Origin: CAKZYD01 sp039814715
GTDB taxonomy: Bacteria > Pseudomonadota > Alphaproteobacteria > Sphingomonadales > CAKZYD01
Reading direction: 5' to 3'
NCBI GenBank assembly: GCA_039814715.1
Contig: JBCCAR010000011.1
Location: 26,416-90,415 of the forward strand
DNA: 64,000 nucleotides
In this document: positions 43,333-52,486 of the stretch, piece after piece
Layout of the letters: each line of letters starts with the position of its first letter
Position numbering within the stretch: position 1 is the first letter of the stretch
Notes under the pieces: generated by a model
Database searches by the model: none
What the model saw: only the letters and a program-made list of their open reading frames with translations
What the model was told of the DNA's origin: nothing
Made by a program: the position numbers and the translations under genes

Positions 43333-43851
43333 TCACACAAACAGCTCGAAGTTATCATGCACGCCGTCGCAGTTGACGAGGTTGACGCGTTTGAGGGTGA
43401 TGCGCCATCGGTCTGCGATCTTGACCAGGTCATGCACATAGCCGCCAGCGACCTGGCGCATGAAGTTGCGTTTGCGCCATTCGACGACGTGGAAGCGCGA
43501 TTGAACGGTGAGCGTGCCAGCGCCTGCGTCATAGGCCGTCACAATCGCGTTGGTGACTTGGTGCGTTGAGTGCGTTTTGGGCTGCTGGGACCAAGCGTGG
43601 CGCTCGGCCAGGCGGCGGATACGCACGTCGCGCAGGATGGCATCCTCATAGGCTATGGAAACCGTGTTCAGCGGGTCTTCCTGGCCGAACTCCAGCGGGA
43701 TCCAATACATGCCATCTTCCGTGAACAGCGCGTCCCACGTCTCCAATTGGTGCGTGTCCAGCAGGTGCGCTTCATAGCTCAGGAAGTGCTCAATCTCGCG
43801 CTGCAGGTCCGTATCGACGATGGGTTTGTCGAGGTTTGTGGGGGCCAGCAT
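43333..43851 (-). CDS. Ring-hydroxylating dioxygenase beta subunit
   Basis: A 172-aa small subunit of an aromatic-ring-hydroxylating dioxygenase, of the SnoaL/NTF2-like beta-subunit family. Conserved parts are EAHLLDTHQLETWDALFTEDGMYWIP (noted by region 27-52) and the RNFMRQVAGGYVHDLV stretch. It stabilises the alpha hexamer and is not catalytic. It overlaps the alpha subunit gene by 1 nt (TAATG), giving tight coupling and equal expression. Confidence 0.92.
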   Translation of the reverse strand: MLAPTNLDKPIVDTDLQREIEHFLSYEAHLLDTHQLETWDALFTEDGMYWIPLEFGQEDPLNTVSIAYEDAILRDVRIRRLAERHAWSQQPKTHSTHQVTNAIVTAYDAGAGTLTVQSRFHVVEWRKRNFMRQVAGGYVHDLVKIADRWRITLKRVNLVNCDGVHDNFELFV

Positions 43852-45185
43852 TACGACTCTCCTCCAATGCTACCAGGGATCGACGCCGGCGTCGCCATCA
43901 TATAGTGGCTCCACGCGCGGAATTGGTTGCGGATGGGCATTTCAGAAATGCCTTCTGACTGGATTTCCCGGTCCATCACATTGTCCCGGCCTTCGCCGCG
44001 GTGCTGGCTGATCCACTCCATGCCGTCAGAGTTCATGCCTTCCTGGCACCGCTCATACACTTCCACATCATCGACCATCACTGTGGACGAGGGCGAGTTG
44101 ACGATGTTGGAATAGCTGATCGTGCGCTGCCAGTATTCGTCAGACGTGCCTTTGAGTTTGAAGGTGAAAATCTCCACCATGGTCCGGTCAATGCTGATGG
44201 GGCGGATGACCCGCAGCTGGTGAAAGCCGGTATGGGGCGAACAGCTGGGGTAAATGATCGTATTGTGCCGGTTCATGGCAACGATCTTATCGGCTTCTTC
44301 CTTGCCTTTGGCCTTGTCGAGGGCGGCTTTATACTCCTCCGAGACCGGGCCCTTGGGCGCGTGGAAGATGGCCGTCATGAAGCTGTGACCATAGTCAAAC
44401 GCCCGTAGATCCAGGCTCTCCCAGAACTCCGGCGGCTCGCCATTGCCTTCAATGATGTGCAGCTGGAACGGCACTTCCCCGCCCAGCTTGTGCTTGGAGG
44501 TTTTGCGCGCGGCTAAAAAGCTGCTCTCGTGCGTGGCAATCGGATGACCCGTATCGTTCAAATTCTCAAAGAAGATTTTCCAATTTGAGCGCTGCATCAC
44601 CCGGTGCACACCGCCCGCCACTTCAATCTCGCTATCGGGCGAACGGTCAATGAAGTTGTCCATGGAGGTGACGGCCCCGCCTAGGAAGGTCTTCAGGTCC
44701 GGGCCGCTCTCAGACAGCGAGCAAAACACAAAGCCGCGATAGCTCTCCACCCGCTCAACGGGCTTCATGGAGAAATTGGGATCGTCCACATCAAAGCCAG
44801 TGTCGTCATAGCCATGCTTGTGGGGCACGGAGACCAGCGACCCATCCATACGGAAGGTCCAAGCGTGATACGGGCAGCGGAACATCGGCTTGTGGTTCGA
44901 GCAGCCTTCGGCGGCCAGCTTGGCGCCTTTGTGGGGGCAGCGGTTATAAAGGACGTGGATATCGCCCTTGCCATCGCGGGTCATCACCACCGGCTCTTTG
45001 CCAATTTGCGTTGTCCAGCAATCGCCATGGTTTTTCACCTGGCTTTCATGGCCCACATAAACCCAAGCCTGGCCGAAGATGTTCTCCATCTCCAGGTCAA
45101 ACACCGCCTGGCTGGTATAAACATCCTTGTGAACACGCGCTGGCTCAACCAAACGCTCAACCCAAGTTGGATCTGCTTCTGCCAT
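43851..45185 (-). CDS. Rieske ring-hydroxylating dioxygenase alpha subunit
   Basis: A 444-aa catalytic subunit. The Rieske [2Fe-2S] ligands are in RCPHKGAKLAAEGC (CPH) and RCPYHAW (CxxH) near residues 83-105. The non-heme iron site is in ENLNDTGHPIATHE near residue 210, with a later aspartate. The enzyme inserts both atoms of O2 into an aromatic or similar substrate. GGGAG precedes the ATG. No ferredoxin or reductase gene is adjacent, so the electron donor must be encoded elsewhere. Substrate cannot be inferred. Confidence 0.93.
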   Translation of the reverse strand: MAEADPTWVERLVEPARVHKDVYTSQAVFDLEMENIFGQAWVYVGHESQVKNHGDCWTTQIGKEPVVMTRDGKGDIHVLYNRCPHKGAKLAAEGCSNHKPMFRCPYHAWTFRMDGSLVSVPHKHGYDDTGFDVDDPNFSMKPVERVESYRGFVFCSLSESGPDLKTFLGGAVTSMDNFIDRSPDSEIEVAGGVHRVMQRSNWKIFFENLNDTGHPIATHESSFLAARKTSKHKLGGEVPFQLHIIEGNGEPPEFWESLDLRAFDYGHSFMTAIFHAPKGPVSEEYKAALDKAKGKEEADKIVAMNRHNTIIYPSCSPHTGFHQLRVIRPISIDRTMVEIFTFKLKGTSDEYWQRTISYSNIVNSPSSTVMVDDVEVYERCQEGMNSDGMEWISQHRGEGRDNVMDREIQSEGISEMPIRNQFRAWSHYMMATPASIPGSIGGES

Positions 45186-45487
45186 GTGAGGCTCCCATCA
45201 CTTTTTAGTCGCTTTAACGATAGCGTAAAATGCTTGAAGCTTAAAGCAATTCTAACAATCCGTTTTTTAGTGTTTTATCCAATTTTGGGAAATTCAGTAC
45301 ATACTGCAACTGCGAAAAACTGCTAATAAGTCTTAAGATCAATTCGTTGAATAACTGTGATCGGTTTTATCGATTTTTCTAATTCAGATTCCTCATTTCC
45401 CCTTCAAAGAGGAGGGTGCGATCTAATTGGCCCAGTGATGCGACACACCCATCATTGACAGATCTGCATTTTTGACAGGAGAGCGCT
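45186..45487. other. AT-rich intergenic region between divergent operons
   Basis: A 302-bp region separating the Rieske alpha gene (minus) from the rubrerythrin gene (plus). It is clearly more AT-rich than its surroundings and contains the near-palindrome at 45232-45247. Promoters of both operons must lie here. A TTGAAT at 45347 with TATCGA 16 nt later is a weak candidate for the plus strand. No open frame is supported. Confidence 0.6.
45232..45247. promoter_or_regulatory. Near-palindromic operator candidate
   Basis: GCTTGAAGCTTAAAGC is a 16-bp near-perfect palindrome centred on AAGCTT, about 47 bp upstream of the Rieske alpha start. Position and symmetry suggest a binding site for a dimeric repressor, but no regulator gene is nearby. 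Confidence 0.35.
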
Positions 45488-45910
45488 ATGTCCCTCGCAG
45501 GGTCCAAAACTGAAGACAATCTCAAAGCCGCCTTTGCCGGCGAAAGCCAAGCCAATCGCCGCTATCTGTATTTCGCACAAAAAGCTGATATCGAAGGCTT
45601 TAACGATGCCGCCGCCGTTTTCCGCAGCACGGCGGAAGGTGAGACCGGCCATGCGCATGGCCACCTCGAATTTCTAGAAGAAGTTGGTGATCCCGCCACA
45701 GGCGAGCCGATTGGCGACACCATTGCCAACTTAAAATCTGCTATCGCTGGCGAAACCCATGAGTACACCGATATGTACCCCGGTATGGCCCGCACGGCGC
45801 GCGATGAAGGTTTTGACGAAATTGCCGATTGGTTTGAGACGCTTGCAAAAGCAGAAAAGTCCCATGCCGGCAAATTCCAAAAGACTTTGGAAGAAACTGA
45901 AAGCGCTTAA
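45488..45910 (+). CDS. Rubrerythrin-family diiron protein
   Basis: A 140-aa four-helix ferritin-like protein with ExxH/ExE-type diiron ligands: FAGESQANRRYLYFA, AEGETGHAHGHLEFL and AGETHEYTDMYPGMA. It lacks the C-terminal rubredoxin domain, so it is the erythrin-only form. It probably reduces peroxide. GGAG precedes the ATG. It leads a conserved three-gene set with an Fe-S CCG protein and DUF3501, a grouping recalled from many proteobacteria; the set suggests the Fe-S protein as its electron partner. Confidence 0.92.
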   Translation: MSLAGSKTEDNLKAAFAGESQANRRYLYFAQKADIEGFNDAAAVFRSTAEGETGHAHGHLEFLEEVGDPATGEPIGDTIANLKSAIAGETHEYTDMYPGMARTARDEGFDEIADWFETLAKAEKSHAGKFQKTLEETESA

Positions 45911-45927
45911 AGCGCCGCCTCTCAAGG

Positions 45928-45951
45928 CCTCCCCCGCTTTGGGGAGGATTT
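45928..45951 (+). terminator. Hairpin after rubrerythrin, partial terminator or processing site
   Basis: CCTCCCC (45928-45934) pairs with GGGGAGG (45941-45947) around a six-base loop and is followed by ATTTT. It may end part of the transcripts so that rubrerythrin is made in excess over the two downstream genes. Confidence 0.55.
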
Positions 45952-45994
45952 TAAGAGGGGGTCCTTTGCGCCGATGTAAGCACACCCCCACGCA

Positions 45995-46016
45995 CCCTCT
46001 CCAAGGGCGGAGAGGG
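45995..46016 (+). promoter_or_regulatory. Second hairpin before the Fe-S protein gene
   Basis: CCCTCTCC (45995-46002) pairs perfectly with GGAGAGGG (46009-46016) with a six-base loop. It ends 28 nt before the next start codon. It could protect the 5' end of the processed downstream mRNA or belong to a repeat element. Confidence 0.45.
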
Positions 46017-46044
46017 CCATTCTCTTGTTTGGTCATGAGGGCTT

Positions 46045-47412
46045 ATGTCAGACACACCCGCTACCGCCAAAGAGGCGCGCGAAGGATCGCTCGAAGCACC
46101 CACGCGGCACCCAATCGCTTGGCAAACAGATGAATTCTACGATGAAAAAGCCTTCGACGCAGAGTTCCGGCGGGTCGCCGATATCTGCCACGGGTGTCGC
46201 CGCTGCTTTAACCTTTGCGACAGTTTTCCAACGCTGTTTGATCTCATTGACGAAAGCGAAAACGAATCCGTTGAAGATTTAACCAAAGACGATATCAAAT
46301 CTGTCGTCGATGGCTGCACGCTGTGCGACATGTGTTTCTTGACGAAATGCCCCTATGTGCCGCCCCATGAATTCAATTTAGACTTTCCGCACCTAATGCT
46401 GCGCCACCGCGCGATCGAGCAAAAAAAGGGCGAGACAAGCTGGACAGATGATCAGCTGGTTAAGACAGACCGCAATGGCGTTATAGCGCGGCCCGTTGCG
46501 GGCTTGGTCAATTGGGCAACGAAAAAAGACAATGCGATCACCCGGCCCATCATCAATGCGACAGCGGGCATCCATCCGAACGCCGACATTCCGCCCTATG
46601 CCAGCAAAACCCTGCAAATGCGAGCATCGGCGACAACGCAAGACATCAACACCGAGGCGCCAGCCTTTGGCAAGCGCAAGCTCGCTGTCTATGCCACATG
46701 TTTTTCCCAGTACAACAAACCAGAGATTGGGGAAGCGGCGCTAAAGGTTCTGGCGAAAAACGGGATTGAGGCGAAGGTCGTCTACCCCAGCTGCTGCGGC
46801 ATGCCGGAGCTGGAACAAGGCAATATCGCCCAGGTCGCCCAGAACGCGAAAAAAGTCTCGTCAGAGCTGCGGCCACTGGTCGATGAAGGTTACACCATCA
46901 TGGGCCTGATCCCTTCCTGCTCGTTGATGCTCAAATTCGAATGGCCCTTGATCCTACCAGCGGATGACAATGTGAAAGCGCTGTCGGCTGCGACCATGGA
47001 TTTTGACCAATTCTTGGTGGATGTGGCGAAGAATGAAGGTCTCGCAGACGGCCTAGAGCCTTTGGACGGCGACGTGACCCTTCATATTTCTTGCCATTCG
47101 CGCGCCCAAAATATCGGGCGAAAATCGTCTGAATTGCTGCGCATGATCCCAAAAACAAAGCTCAACGTCATCGAGCGCTGCTCAGGCCATGGCGGCAGCT
47201 GGGGCGTTAAAAAAGAGCATCATGAGACAGCGCTGAAAGTTGGCAAACCTGTGGCGCGCAAAGCCGTGAGCGCTGATAGCGCCTATACCGCGTCAACCTG
47301 CCCGCTGGCCTGCACCCATATTGCCAATGGTATGGAAAAGCTGGCTGCGGACAAGGCACCGAAACAAAGTTGGCACCCAATAGAGATTTTTGCGAAGGCT
47401 TACGGCCTTTAA
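46045..47412 (+). CDS. Heterodisulfide-reductase-like Fe-S (CCG domain) protein
   Basis: A 455-aa protein related to GlpC/HdrD. Two [4Fe-4S] ferredoxin motifs are near residues 49-63 (CHGCRRCFNLC) and 91-103 (CTLCDMCFLTKCP). Two CCG-type domains follow: YPSCCGMPELEQGN near residue 250 and ERCSGHGGSWG near residue 380. It probably carries electrons from a quinone or soluble donor to rubrerythrin or to another partner in this operon. Transcribed between rubrerythrin and DUF3501, 61 bp before the latter. Confidence 0.9.
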   Translation: MSDTPATAKEAREGSLEAPTRHPIAWQTDEFYDEKAFDAEFRRVADICHGCRRCFNLCDSFPTLFDLIDESENESVEDLTKDDIKSVVDGCTLCDMCFLTKCPYVPPHEFNLDFPHLMLRHRAIEQKKGETSWTDDQLVKTDRNGVIARPVAGLVNWATKKDNAITRPIINATAGIHPNADIPPYASKTLQMRASATTQDINTEAPAFGKRKLAVYATCFSQYNKPEIGEAALKVLAKNGIEAKVVYPSCCGMPELEQGNIAQVAQNAKKVSSELRPLVDEGYTIMGLIPSCSLMLKFEWPLILPADDNVKALSAATMDFDQFLVDVAKNEGLADGLEPLDGDVTLHISCHSRAQNIGRKSSELLRMIPKTKLNVIERCSGHGGSWGVKKEHHETALKVGKPVARKAVSADSAYTASTCPLACTHIANGMEKLAADKAPKQSWHPIEIFAKAYGL

Positions 47413-47472
47413 GAACGCACGCGCAGCCGCGTAACGGATTTAGGGTCGCAGCCCAAAGAAAGAACGAACCAA

Positions 47473-48087
47473 ATGTCAAATGTTGTCGAACTCAAGCCAT
47501 CAAGCCGCTTTAACATCACGCGCAATGATATCATGCCCATGAGCGAATACGCGAAAGTGCGCGTGGAAAAGCGTAAAGCGCTGGTGGAGATAAAAAAACA
47601 CCGCCGGATTGCTATCGGTCCGCACGCGACGTTCTATTTTGAGAATTACGACACCATGTGGCAGCAGATTCACGAAATGCTCTTCATCGAAAAGGGCGGC
47701 GAAGCGCAAATCCCTGACGAGCTTGCAGCGTATAATCCATTAATCCCGAAAGGCAACGAGCTGATCGCGACCTTGATGTTCGAGATTGACGACGAGCGGC
47801 TACGCAAATCCATTCTCGGCCGCCTCGGGGGCGTTGAAGAAACTGTGTACATTAAATTCGGCGACCACAAAATTGTGGCCGAAGCGGAAGAAGACGTGGA
47901 CCGTACGACAGCCGACGGCAAAGCCTCCTCCGTTCAGTTTCTGCACTTCACGTTCTGTGACGAGCTATTAGCGGCTTTCAAAGCCTATGATGGCGACGTG
48001 ATCATAGGGATTGGCCACGAAAACTACCCACATATGACCATGCTGTCGCCGCGTTCAAAAGCGTCTCTAGAAGCGGACTTCGCATAG
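47473..48087 (+). CDS. DUF3501 family protein
   Basis: A 204-aa soluble protein of DUF3501, recognisable by the RNDIMPMSEYAKVRVEKRKA start (residues 17-36), GPHATFYFENYDTMWQQIHEML and KFGDHKIVAEAEED. It has no cysteine-rich motif. Function unknown; its constant company with rubrerythrin and the CCG Fe-S protein points to peroxide or redox defence. It converges on the epimerase gene with an 8-bp gap. Confidence 0.88.
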   Translation: MSNVVELKPSSRFNITRNDIMPMSEYAKVRVEKRKALVEIKKHRRIAIGPHATFYFENYDTMWQQIHEMLFIEKGGEAQIPDELAAYNPLIPKGNELIATLMFEIDDERLRKSILGRLGGVEETVYIKFGDHKIVAEAEEDVDRTTADGKASSVQFLHFTFCDELLAAFKAYDGDVIIGIGHENYPHMTMLSPRSKASLEADFA

Positions 48088-48095
48088 TTGGCGCG

Positions 48096-49133
48096 CTAAA
48101 CACTGTAATACCCGCGGTACCACTCAACGAATTTTTGTACGCCTTCTTTCATCGGCGTGCTGGGCTTATAACCGGTCGCGGAGACAAGCGTAGAGACATC
48201 TGCAAAGGTGTCAGGCACATCGCCTGGCTGGAGCGGGAGAAACTCTTTTTGCGCCTCCATGCCCAAGGCCTCTTCAAGGCAGGCGACATAGTCCATCAGC
48301 TCAATAGGCGTTTCATTGCCAATGTTATAAATGCGCCAGGGCACATTGCTGCTGTCGCTTGATGGGGTTTGTCCATCCCAATCGGGGTCAGCGGTTGCCG
48401 TCTTGTCGAGCGCAGCGATAACGCCGCCTGCAATATCGTCCACATAGGTAAAATCGCGCTTATGCTTACCGTGATTGAACAGCTGGATGGGCTCACCCGA
48501 GAGAATTTTGCGGGTGAACAAAAACAACGCCATATCCGGCCGTCCCCATGGCCCATAGACCGTAAAGAACCGCAGGCCCGTGGTCGGGAGATCAAAGAGA
48601 TGCGAATAGCTATGCGCCATCAGCTCATTCGCGCGCTTAGTAGCTCCATAAAGCGCGACGGGGTGATCAGCTGGCTGCGCGGTGGAAAAGGGAATGGCTG
48701 TGTTGGCACCGAATACGGAGCTTGTCGACGCGTAAACCAAATGCTCGATCTGGTTATGCCTGCAGCCTTCTAAGACCGTCAAAAAACCAGTGACATTGCT
48801 ATCGACATACGAAAACGGATTGTCGAGCGAATAGCGCACCCCGGCCTGTGCAGCCAAGTGAACAACTTTGGTTATCGACTCGGACTTGAACAAATTCTCC
48901 ATGGCACCGCGGTCTGCCAAGTCGATTTTATGGAAAGTGAAGGGGCTTGTTTTGCCGGCACGAGCAAGGCCTTGCGCCAGCGCGCGTACGTTCTCCAAAC
49001 GCGCCTCTTTGAGCGCCGGGTCATAATAATCGTTGAGGTTATCCAGGCCAATAACCGTCTCACCGCGCGCTAAGAGCTTTTGTGAGACCGTGCTCCCAAT
49101 AAAGCCTGCTGCTCCTGTCACCAATATTGCCAC
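48096..49133 (-). CDS. NAD-dependent epimerase, UDP-glucuronate 4-epimerase-like
   Basis: A 345-aa extended short-chain dehydrogenase. NAD+ is bound by TGAAGFIGS (residues 6-14). The LDNLNDYYDPALKEARL stretch near residue 30 is typical of UDP-glucuronate 4-epimerases (CapI/LspL). The catalytic YGATK lies near residue 162. It would convert UDP-glucuronate to UDP-galacturonate for surface polysaccharide. No other polysaccharide gene is nearby, so it is a detached step. Confidence 0.92.
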   Translation of the reverse strand: MAILVTGAAGFIGSTVSQKLLARGETVIGLDNLNDYYDPALKEARLENVRALAQGLARAGKTSPFTFHKIDLADRGAMENLFKSESITKVVHLAAQAGVRYSLDNPFSYVDSNVTGFLTVLEGCRHNQIEHLVYASTSSVFGANTAIPFSTAQPADHPVALYGATKRANELMAHSYSHLFDLPTTGLRFFTVYGPWGRPDMALFLFTRKILSGEPIQLFNHGKHKRDFTYVDDIAGGVIAALDKTATADPDWDGQTPSSDSSNVPWRIYNIGNETPIELMDYVACLEEALGMEAQKEFLPLQPGDVPDTFADVSTLVSATGYKPSTPMKEGVQKFVEWYRGYYSV

Positions 49134-49196
49134 GCGTGCTTTACCTTTTTCGTGAGAGCCTGAGGCCTTGTACCTGTCACATGCAAGTTAACAGGT

Positions 49197-50132
49197 CTAT
49201 GACAAAGCCGCTTTTACATCAGCAAGCATCTCGTCGGTCAAACGCTCTGCGGTGGGCAGGGCCCCGCGCATGCTATAAAACCCGTGAATAATGCCCGCTT
49301 CATCGCGCTGAGTAACGCGGACGCCCGCAGCCTTGAGCTTTTCGGCGTAAGCAACACCTTCGTCATGGAGGGGGTCCAGCTCGGCGACCACCACAACGGC
49401 AAGGGGCTGACCAGAGACATCACTTGCGAAAAGAGGCGAAAGCCGGGGATCTTGGAGGTTTTTACGCCCCGGATCATAGGCATCCGTGAAAAAATCCATG
49501 GCTTTTTGTTCGAGCATTTTGCCTTCTGAATTGGCTGCCCGCGAAGGATAATCCGTGAGCAAATCTGTCACTGGATAGAGCAAGACTTGAAGGTCAATGG
49601 GCGCGCCGCTGGCGCCTTCCATATCAAGAGCAGCAACGGCAGCTAAGTTGCCGCCAGCCGAATCGCCGCAAACAACGAGCCCGGTCACCTCACGCCCCAG
49701 CACATCAGAAAGCTGAGTTGCTGCCCACTGTGTCGCCGCGGTGCAATCATCTGCTGCCGCTGGGAAGGGGTGTTCCGGCGCAAGGCGATAGTCAACGGCA
49801 ATGGTCGGCAGACCAAGGCCATCAGCCAGACGGCGCGCAAAACTGTCATGGCTATCTAAGTTGCCGATCACAAAACCGCCGCCATGATAGAATACCACGG
49901 CGCGGGTTGGGGTTTTGCTGCCCGGCGCGGGGTCATAGAGCCGAATGGGAATGTCGCCCGCCGGGCCAGGAACGCGGCGATCTTCCACATGGGCAATCGG
50001 GCGGCCGGGCAGGTCCATTATAGGGCCCATAGCGGCATAGGCAGCGCGCATTTCCGCCACGGGCAGGTCTACCAACTCGGGGGTGTCTGCTGCAGCCATC
50101 TCATCGAGAAAGGCCTTCACTTCTGGCAACAT
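49197..50132 (-). CDS. HSL-family alpha/beta hydrolase (esterase)
   Basis: A 311-aa esterase of the hormone-sensitive-lipase family: oxyanion motif HGGGF (near residue 80), APEHPFPAAADD, nucleophile GDSAGG (near residue 153), acid in AELDPLHDEG and catalytic His in IHGFYS. It cleaves short-chain esters. It is in the same direction as, and 22 bp after, the MATE gene, so co-transcription is possible. Confidence 0.93.
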   Translation of the reverse strand: MLPEVKAFLDEMAAADTPELVDLPVAEMRAAYAAMGPIMDLPGRPIAHVEDRRVPGPAGDIPIRLYDPAPGSKTPTRAVVFYHGGGFVIGNLDSHDSFARRLADGLGLPTIAVDYRLAPEHPFPAAADDCTAATQWAATQLSDVLGREVTGLVVCGDSAGGNLAAVAALDMEGASGAPIDLQVLLYPVTDLLTDYPSRAANSEGKMLEQKAMDFFTDAYDPGRKNLQDPRLSPLFASDVSGQPLAVVVVAELDPLHDEGVAYAEKLKAAGVRVTQRDEAGIIHGFYSMRGALPTAERLTDEMLADVKAALS

Positions 50133-50154
50133 GATATCGGCTCCTGGTTAGATA

Positions 50155-51504
50155 TTAGGTGGGCACTTTAGCAGGCACAGCGCTACGCTCCATTGAAGGA
50201 TATGCCAGGGCAAGGCCAAAACCTCTGAGGCCAAAGAAACCCAGAAAGGCACCACATAAGCCGCTGGCGCCATGAAGCGGCACGAGCCACAAGCATAGAG
50301 CATAAAAACCTGCAAGCGCCGCGGCCATAGTCCAAAACATAGGCTTGGCACGTGCGGCGCCAATGAAAACGCCATCAAATTGGTAGCACCACACTGCAAT
50401 GGGAGGTGTCAGCGCAATCCAAAGATAAAGCGGCTCTGCTGCTGCGCGCACACTTGGCTGATCTGTAAACAGGTGTAGAAGTGGCTGGCCAAACGCAGCG
50501 AAGATGGCCAGATAAACGAGTGAAACGCCCATCGCCCAAGCCGATGTCCGCGCCACCCAGTAGCGCATCTCTTGGCGTGAACGCCGGCCGATCGCTTCCC
50601 CCACCAAAGCTTCAGCGGCATAAGCGAGCGCATCCAGCGTGAGCGCTTGCAGCACATAAAAATTAAGCACGATATGGCAGGCGGCAAGCGTCGCCGTTCC
50701 AAGCGTTTCAGCCTGGGCGACATAAAGCCCAAAGCCAGCAATCAAGGCCAGCGTGCGCACAAACAGCCAGCCATTCACTTGCAGCAGCCGAACAAACCCA
50801 GTTGCGCGCCAGAAAATCTTTTGCCGCAACAATGCCGCCACCAAGGACGGACGCAGGGCCGCCCCTAAAATCACAATGGCGGCCACACCGCCAGCCACTT
50901 CGGCGATCAAAGAAGCCGTCGCAGCGCCAGCCACGCCGTAGCCAAGATAGGTGACAAACAGAACCGTAAGACCGGCGTTCACCACGTTAACGCCTGCCTC
51001 CACATAAAGGGCTATGTCCGTGCGCTGGACGCCAATGAGAAATCCAATCACGGCAATTTTGGCCAAGAAAAACGGCGCCGCCCAGAGCCGGATGGACAAA
51101 TAGCTTTCGCCGGCCATTCGCTCAGGACCATCAGCGCCCAACGTTTCTAACACAGCATAGGTTAGCGGCGCTTTCGCCAGCATGAGCAAAATGCCCAGCA
51201 GCGCTCCCAAAACCGCTGCGCGCACGGCAATGCGCGTGAGGCGTTTGATCTGCCGCGCGCCGCTGGCCTGGGCCGTTAGGCCGGTTGTTCCCATGCGCAG
51301 AAAGCCAAGCGACCATTGCAGCATGGACATGCCATACGCGCCCAGCGCAAGCCCTGCGAGCGCAGCCGGGTCCGGCAGATGGCCCACAGCCCAGCTATCC
51401 ACCAGCGCAATAGACGCCGTCGTGACATTAGAGACGATGGCTGGACCAGCGATAAGCCAGATGCGGCGATCAGGCTGACTTGTAATTGGCTGGCCTTGAC
51501 GCAC
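50155..51504 (-). CDS. MATE-family efflux transporter
   Basis: A 449-aa, 12-helix membrane protein of the MATE (DinF-like) family, which exports cationic or other small compounds using Na+ or H+ gradients. GPAIVSNVTTASIALVDSWAVGHL in the first helix region (noted by its ends, residues 19-42) and GTTGLTAQASGARQ near residue 73 are diagnostic. The start is GTG 51504. It is divergent from the histone-deacetylase-like gene with a 52-bp gap. Confidence 0.92.
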   Translation of the reverse strand: MRQGQPITSQPDRRIWLIAGPAIVSNVTTASIALVDSWAVGHLPDPAALAGLALGAYGMSMLQWSLGFLRMGTTGLTAQASGARQIKRLTRIAVRAAVLGALLGILLMLAKAPLTYAVLETLGADGPERMAGESYLSIRLWAAPFFLAKIAVIGFLIGVQRTDIALYVEAGVNVVNAGLTVLFVTYLGYGVAGAATASLIAEVAGGVAAIVILGAALRPSLVAALLRQKIFWRATGFVRLLQVNGWLFVRTLALIAGFGLYVAQAETLGTATLAACHIVLNFYVLQALTLDALAYAAEALVGEAIGRRSRQEMRYWVARTSAWAMGVSLVYLAIFAAFGQPLLHLFTDQPSVRAAAEPLYLWIALTPPIAVWCYQFDGVFIGAARAKPMFWTMAAALAGFYALCLWLVPLHGASGLCGAFLGFFGLRGFGLALAYPSMERSAVPAKVPT

Positions 51505-51556
51505 CTAATGCTGGTCCCGTGTTATTGGCTGAACAAGTAAGTGAGCCCCTTAAAGC

Positions 51557-52486
51557 ATGACCCCGCCGCCTGGCCAAGTTGCGATCATCCATAGCCCCGC
51601 CTACGTGGCGCCGCTGCCTGAAGGCCATCGGTTCCCCATGAACAAGTACTACTATTTGCTGCAGCAGCTGAAGGCCTCTGGCCTGGCAGGAGACGCCAAT
51701 GTATTCACACCTGCCCCCGCGCCGCGAGCGTGGCTCGATCTGGCCCATGACCCCGCTTATGTGAGCGCCGTCCTCGAACAGCGGGTGGACCAAAGCATCA
51801 CGCGGCGCATTGGTTTTCCAGTGACCCAGCGGGTCGCGCTGCGCTCCCAGCTCTCGTCAGCAGGCACCCTCATGGCTGCCCGCATCGCGCTGGAACACGG
51901 CATTGCCATCAATTCTGCTGGCGGCAGCCATCATGCCCATGCCGATTTTGGCGCTGGCTTTTGCGTGTTCAATGATGTGGCAGTCGCTGCCAGCGTGATG
52001 CTGCACGAAGGCGAAGTCAAAAAGGTTTTAGTGGTTGATCTGGATGTGCACCAAGGCGATGGCACCGCGCGCATTTTTGCAAGCGACCCACGCTGCAGCA
52101 CCTTTTCCATGCATTGCCGCATCAATTTTCCTGTGCGAAAGGCCGAGAGCGATCTTGATGTCGCGCTAGACCCTAAAACGGCTGATAGTGCCTACCTCGC
52201 CGCCCTTGCTGAACATTTTCCATCGCTCTTAGCGCGCGAACAGCCCGACATGGTGTTTTATAACGCTGGCGTAGACCCCCATGAGGCTGACAGGCTTGGC
52301 AAACTCAGCCTCACAGATGGCGGACTTGCCGCGCGCGACCGGTATGTGATCAACACCTGCCGCACGCGTCGGGTGCCCGTCGCGATTGTCATGGGCGGGG
52401 GCTACGGCGATGACATCCCCGCCATCGCCCGGCGCCATAGTTTTGTTTATCAGGCCGCGGCAGACGCCCTGCGCCAATCGCCTTAG
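51557..52486 (+). CDS. Histone-deacetylase-like (AcuC/acetylpolyamine) amidohydrolase
   Basis: A 309-aa zinc amidohydrolase of the HDAC superfamily. The general-base pair is in GGSHHAHADFGAGFC near residue 121. Zinc ligands are in VDLDVHQGDG (Asp, His) and AGVDPHEADRLG (Asp). It would deacetylate a protein lysine, polyamine or small metabolite. The stop overlaps that of the convergent FAD dehydrogenase by 4 nt (TTAG, 52483-52486). Confidence 0.93.
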   Translation: MTPPPGQVAIIHSPAYVAPLPEGHRFPMNKYYYLLQQLKASGLAGDANVFTPAPAPRAWLDLAHDPAYVSAVLEQRVDQSITRRIGFPVTQRVALRSQLSSAGTLMAARIALEHGIAINSAGGSHHAHADFGAGFCVFNDVAVAASVMLHEGEVKKVLVVDLDVHQGDGTARIFASDPRCSTFSMHCRINFPVRKAESDLDVALDPKTADSAYLAALAEHFPSLLAREQPDMVFYNAGVDPHEADRLGKLSLTDGGLAARDRYVINTCRTRRVPVAIVMGGGYGDDIPAIARRHSFVYQAAADALRQSP

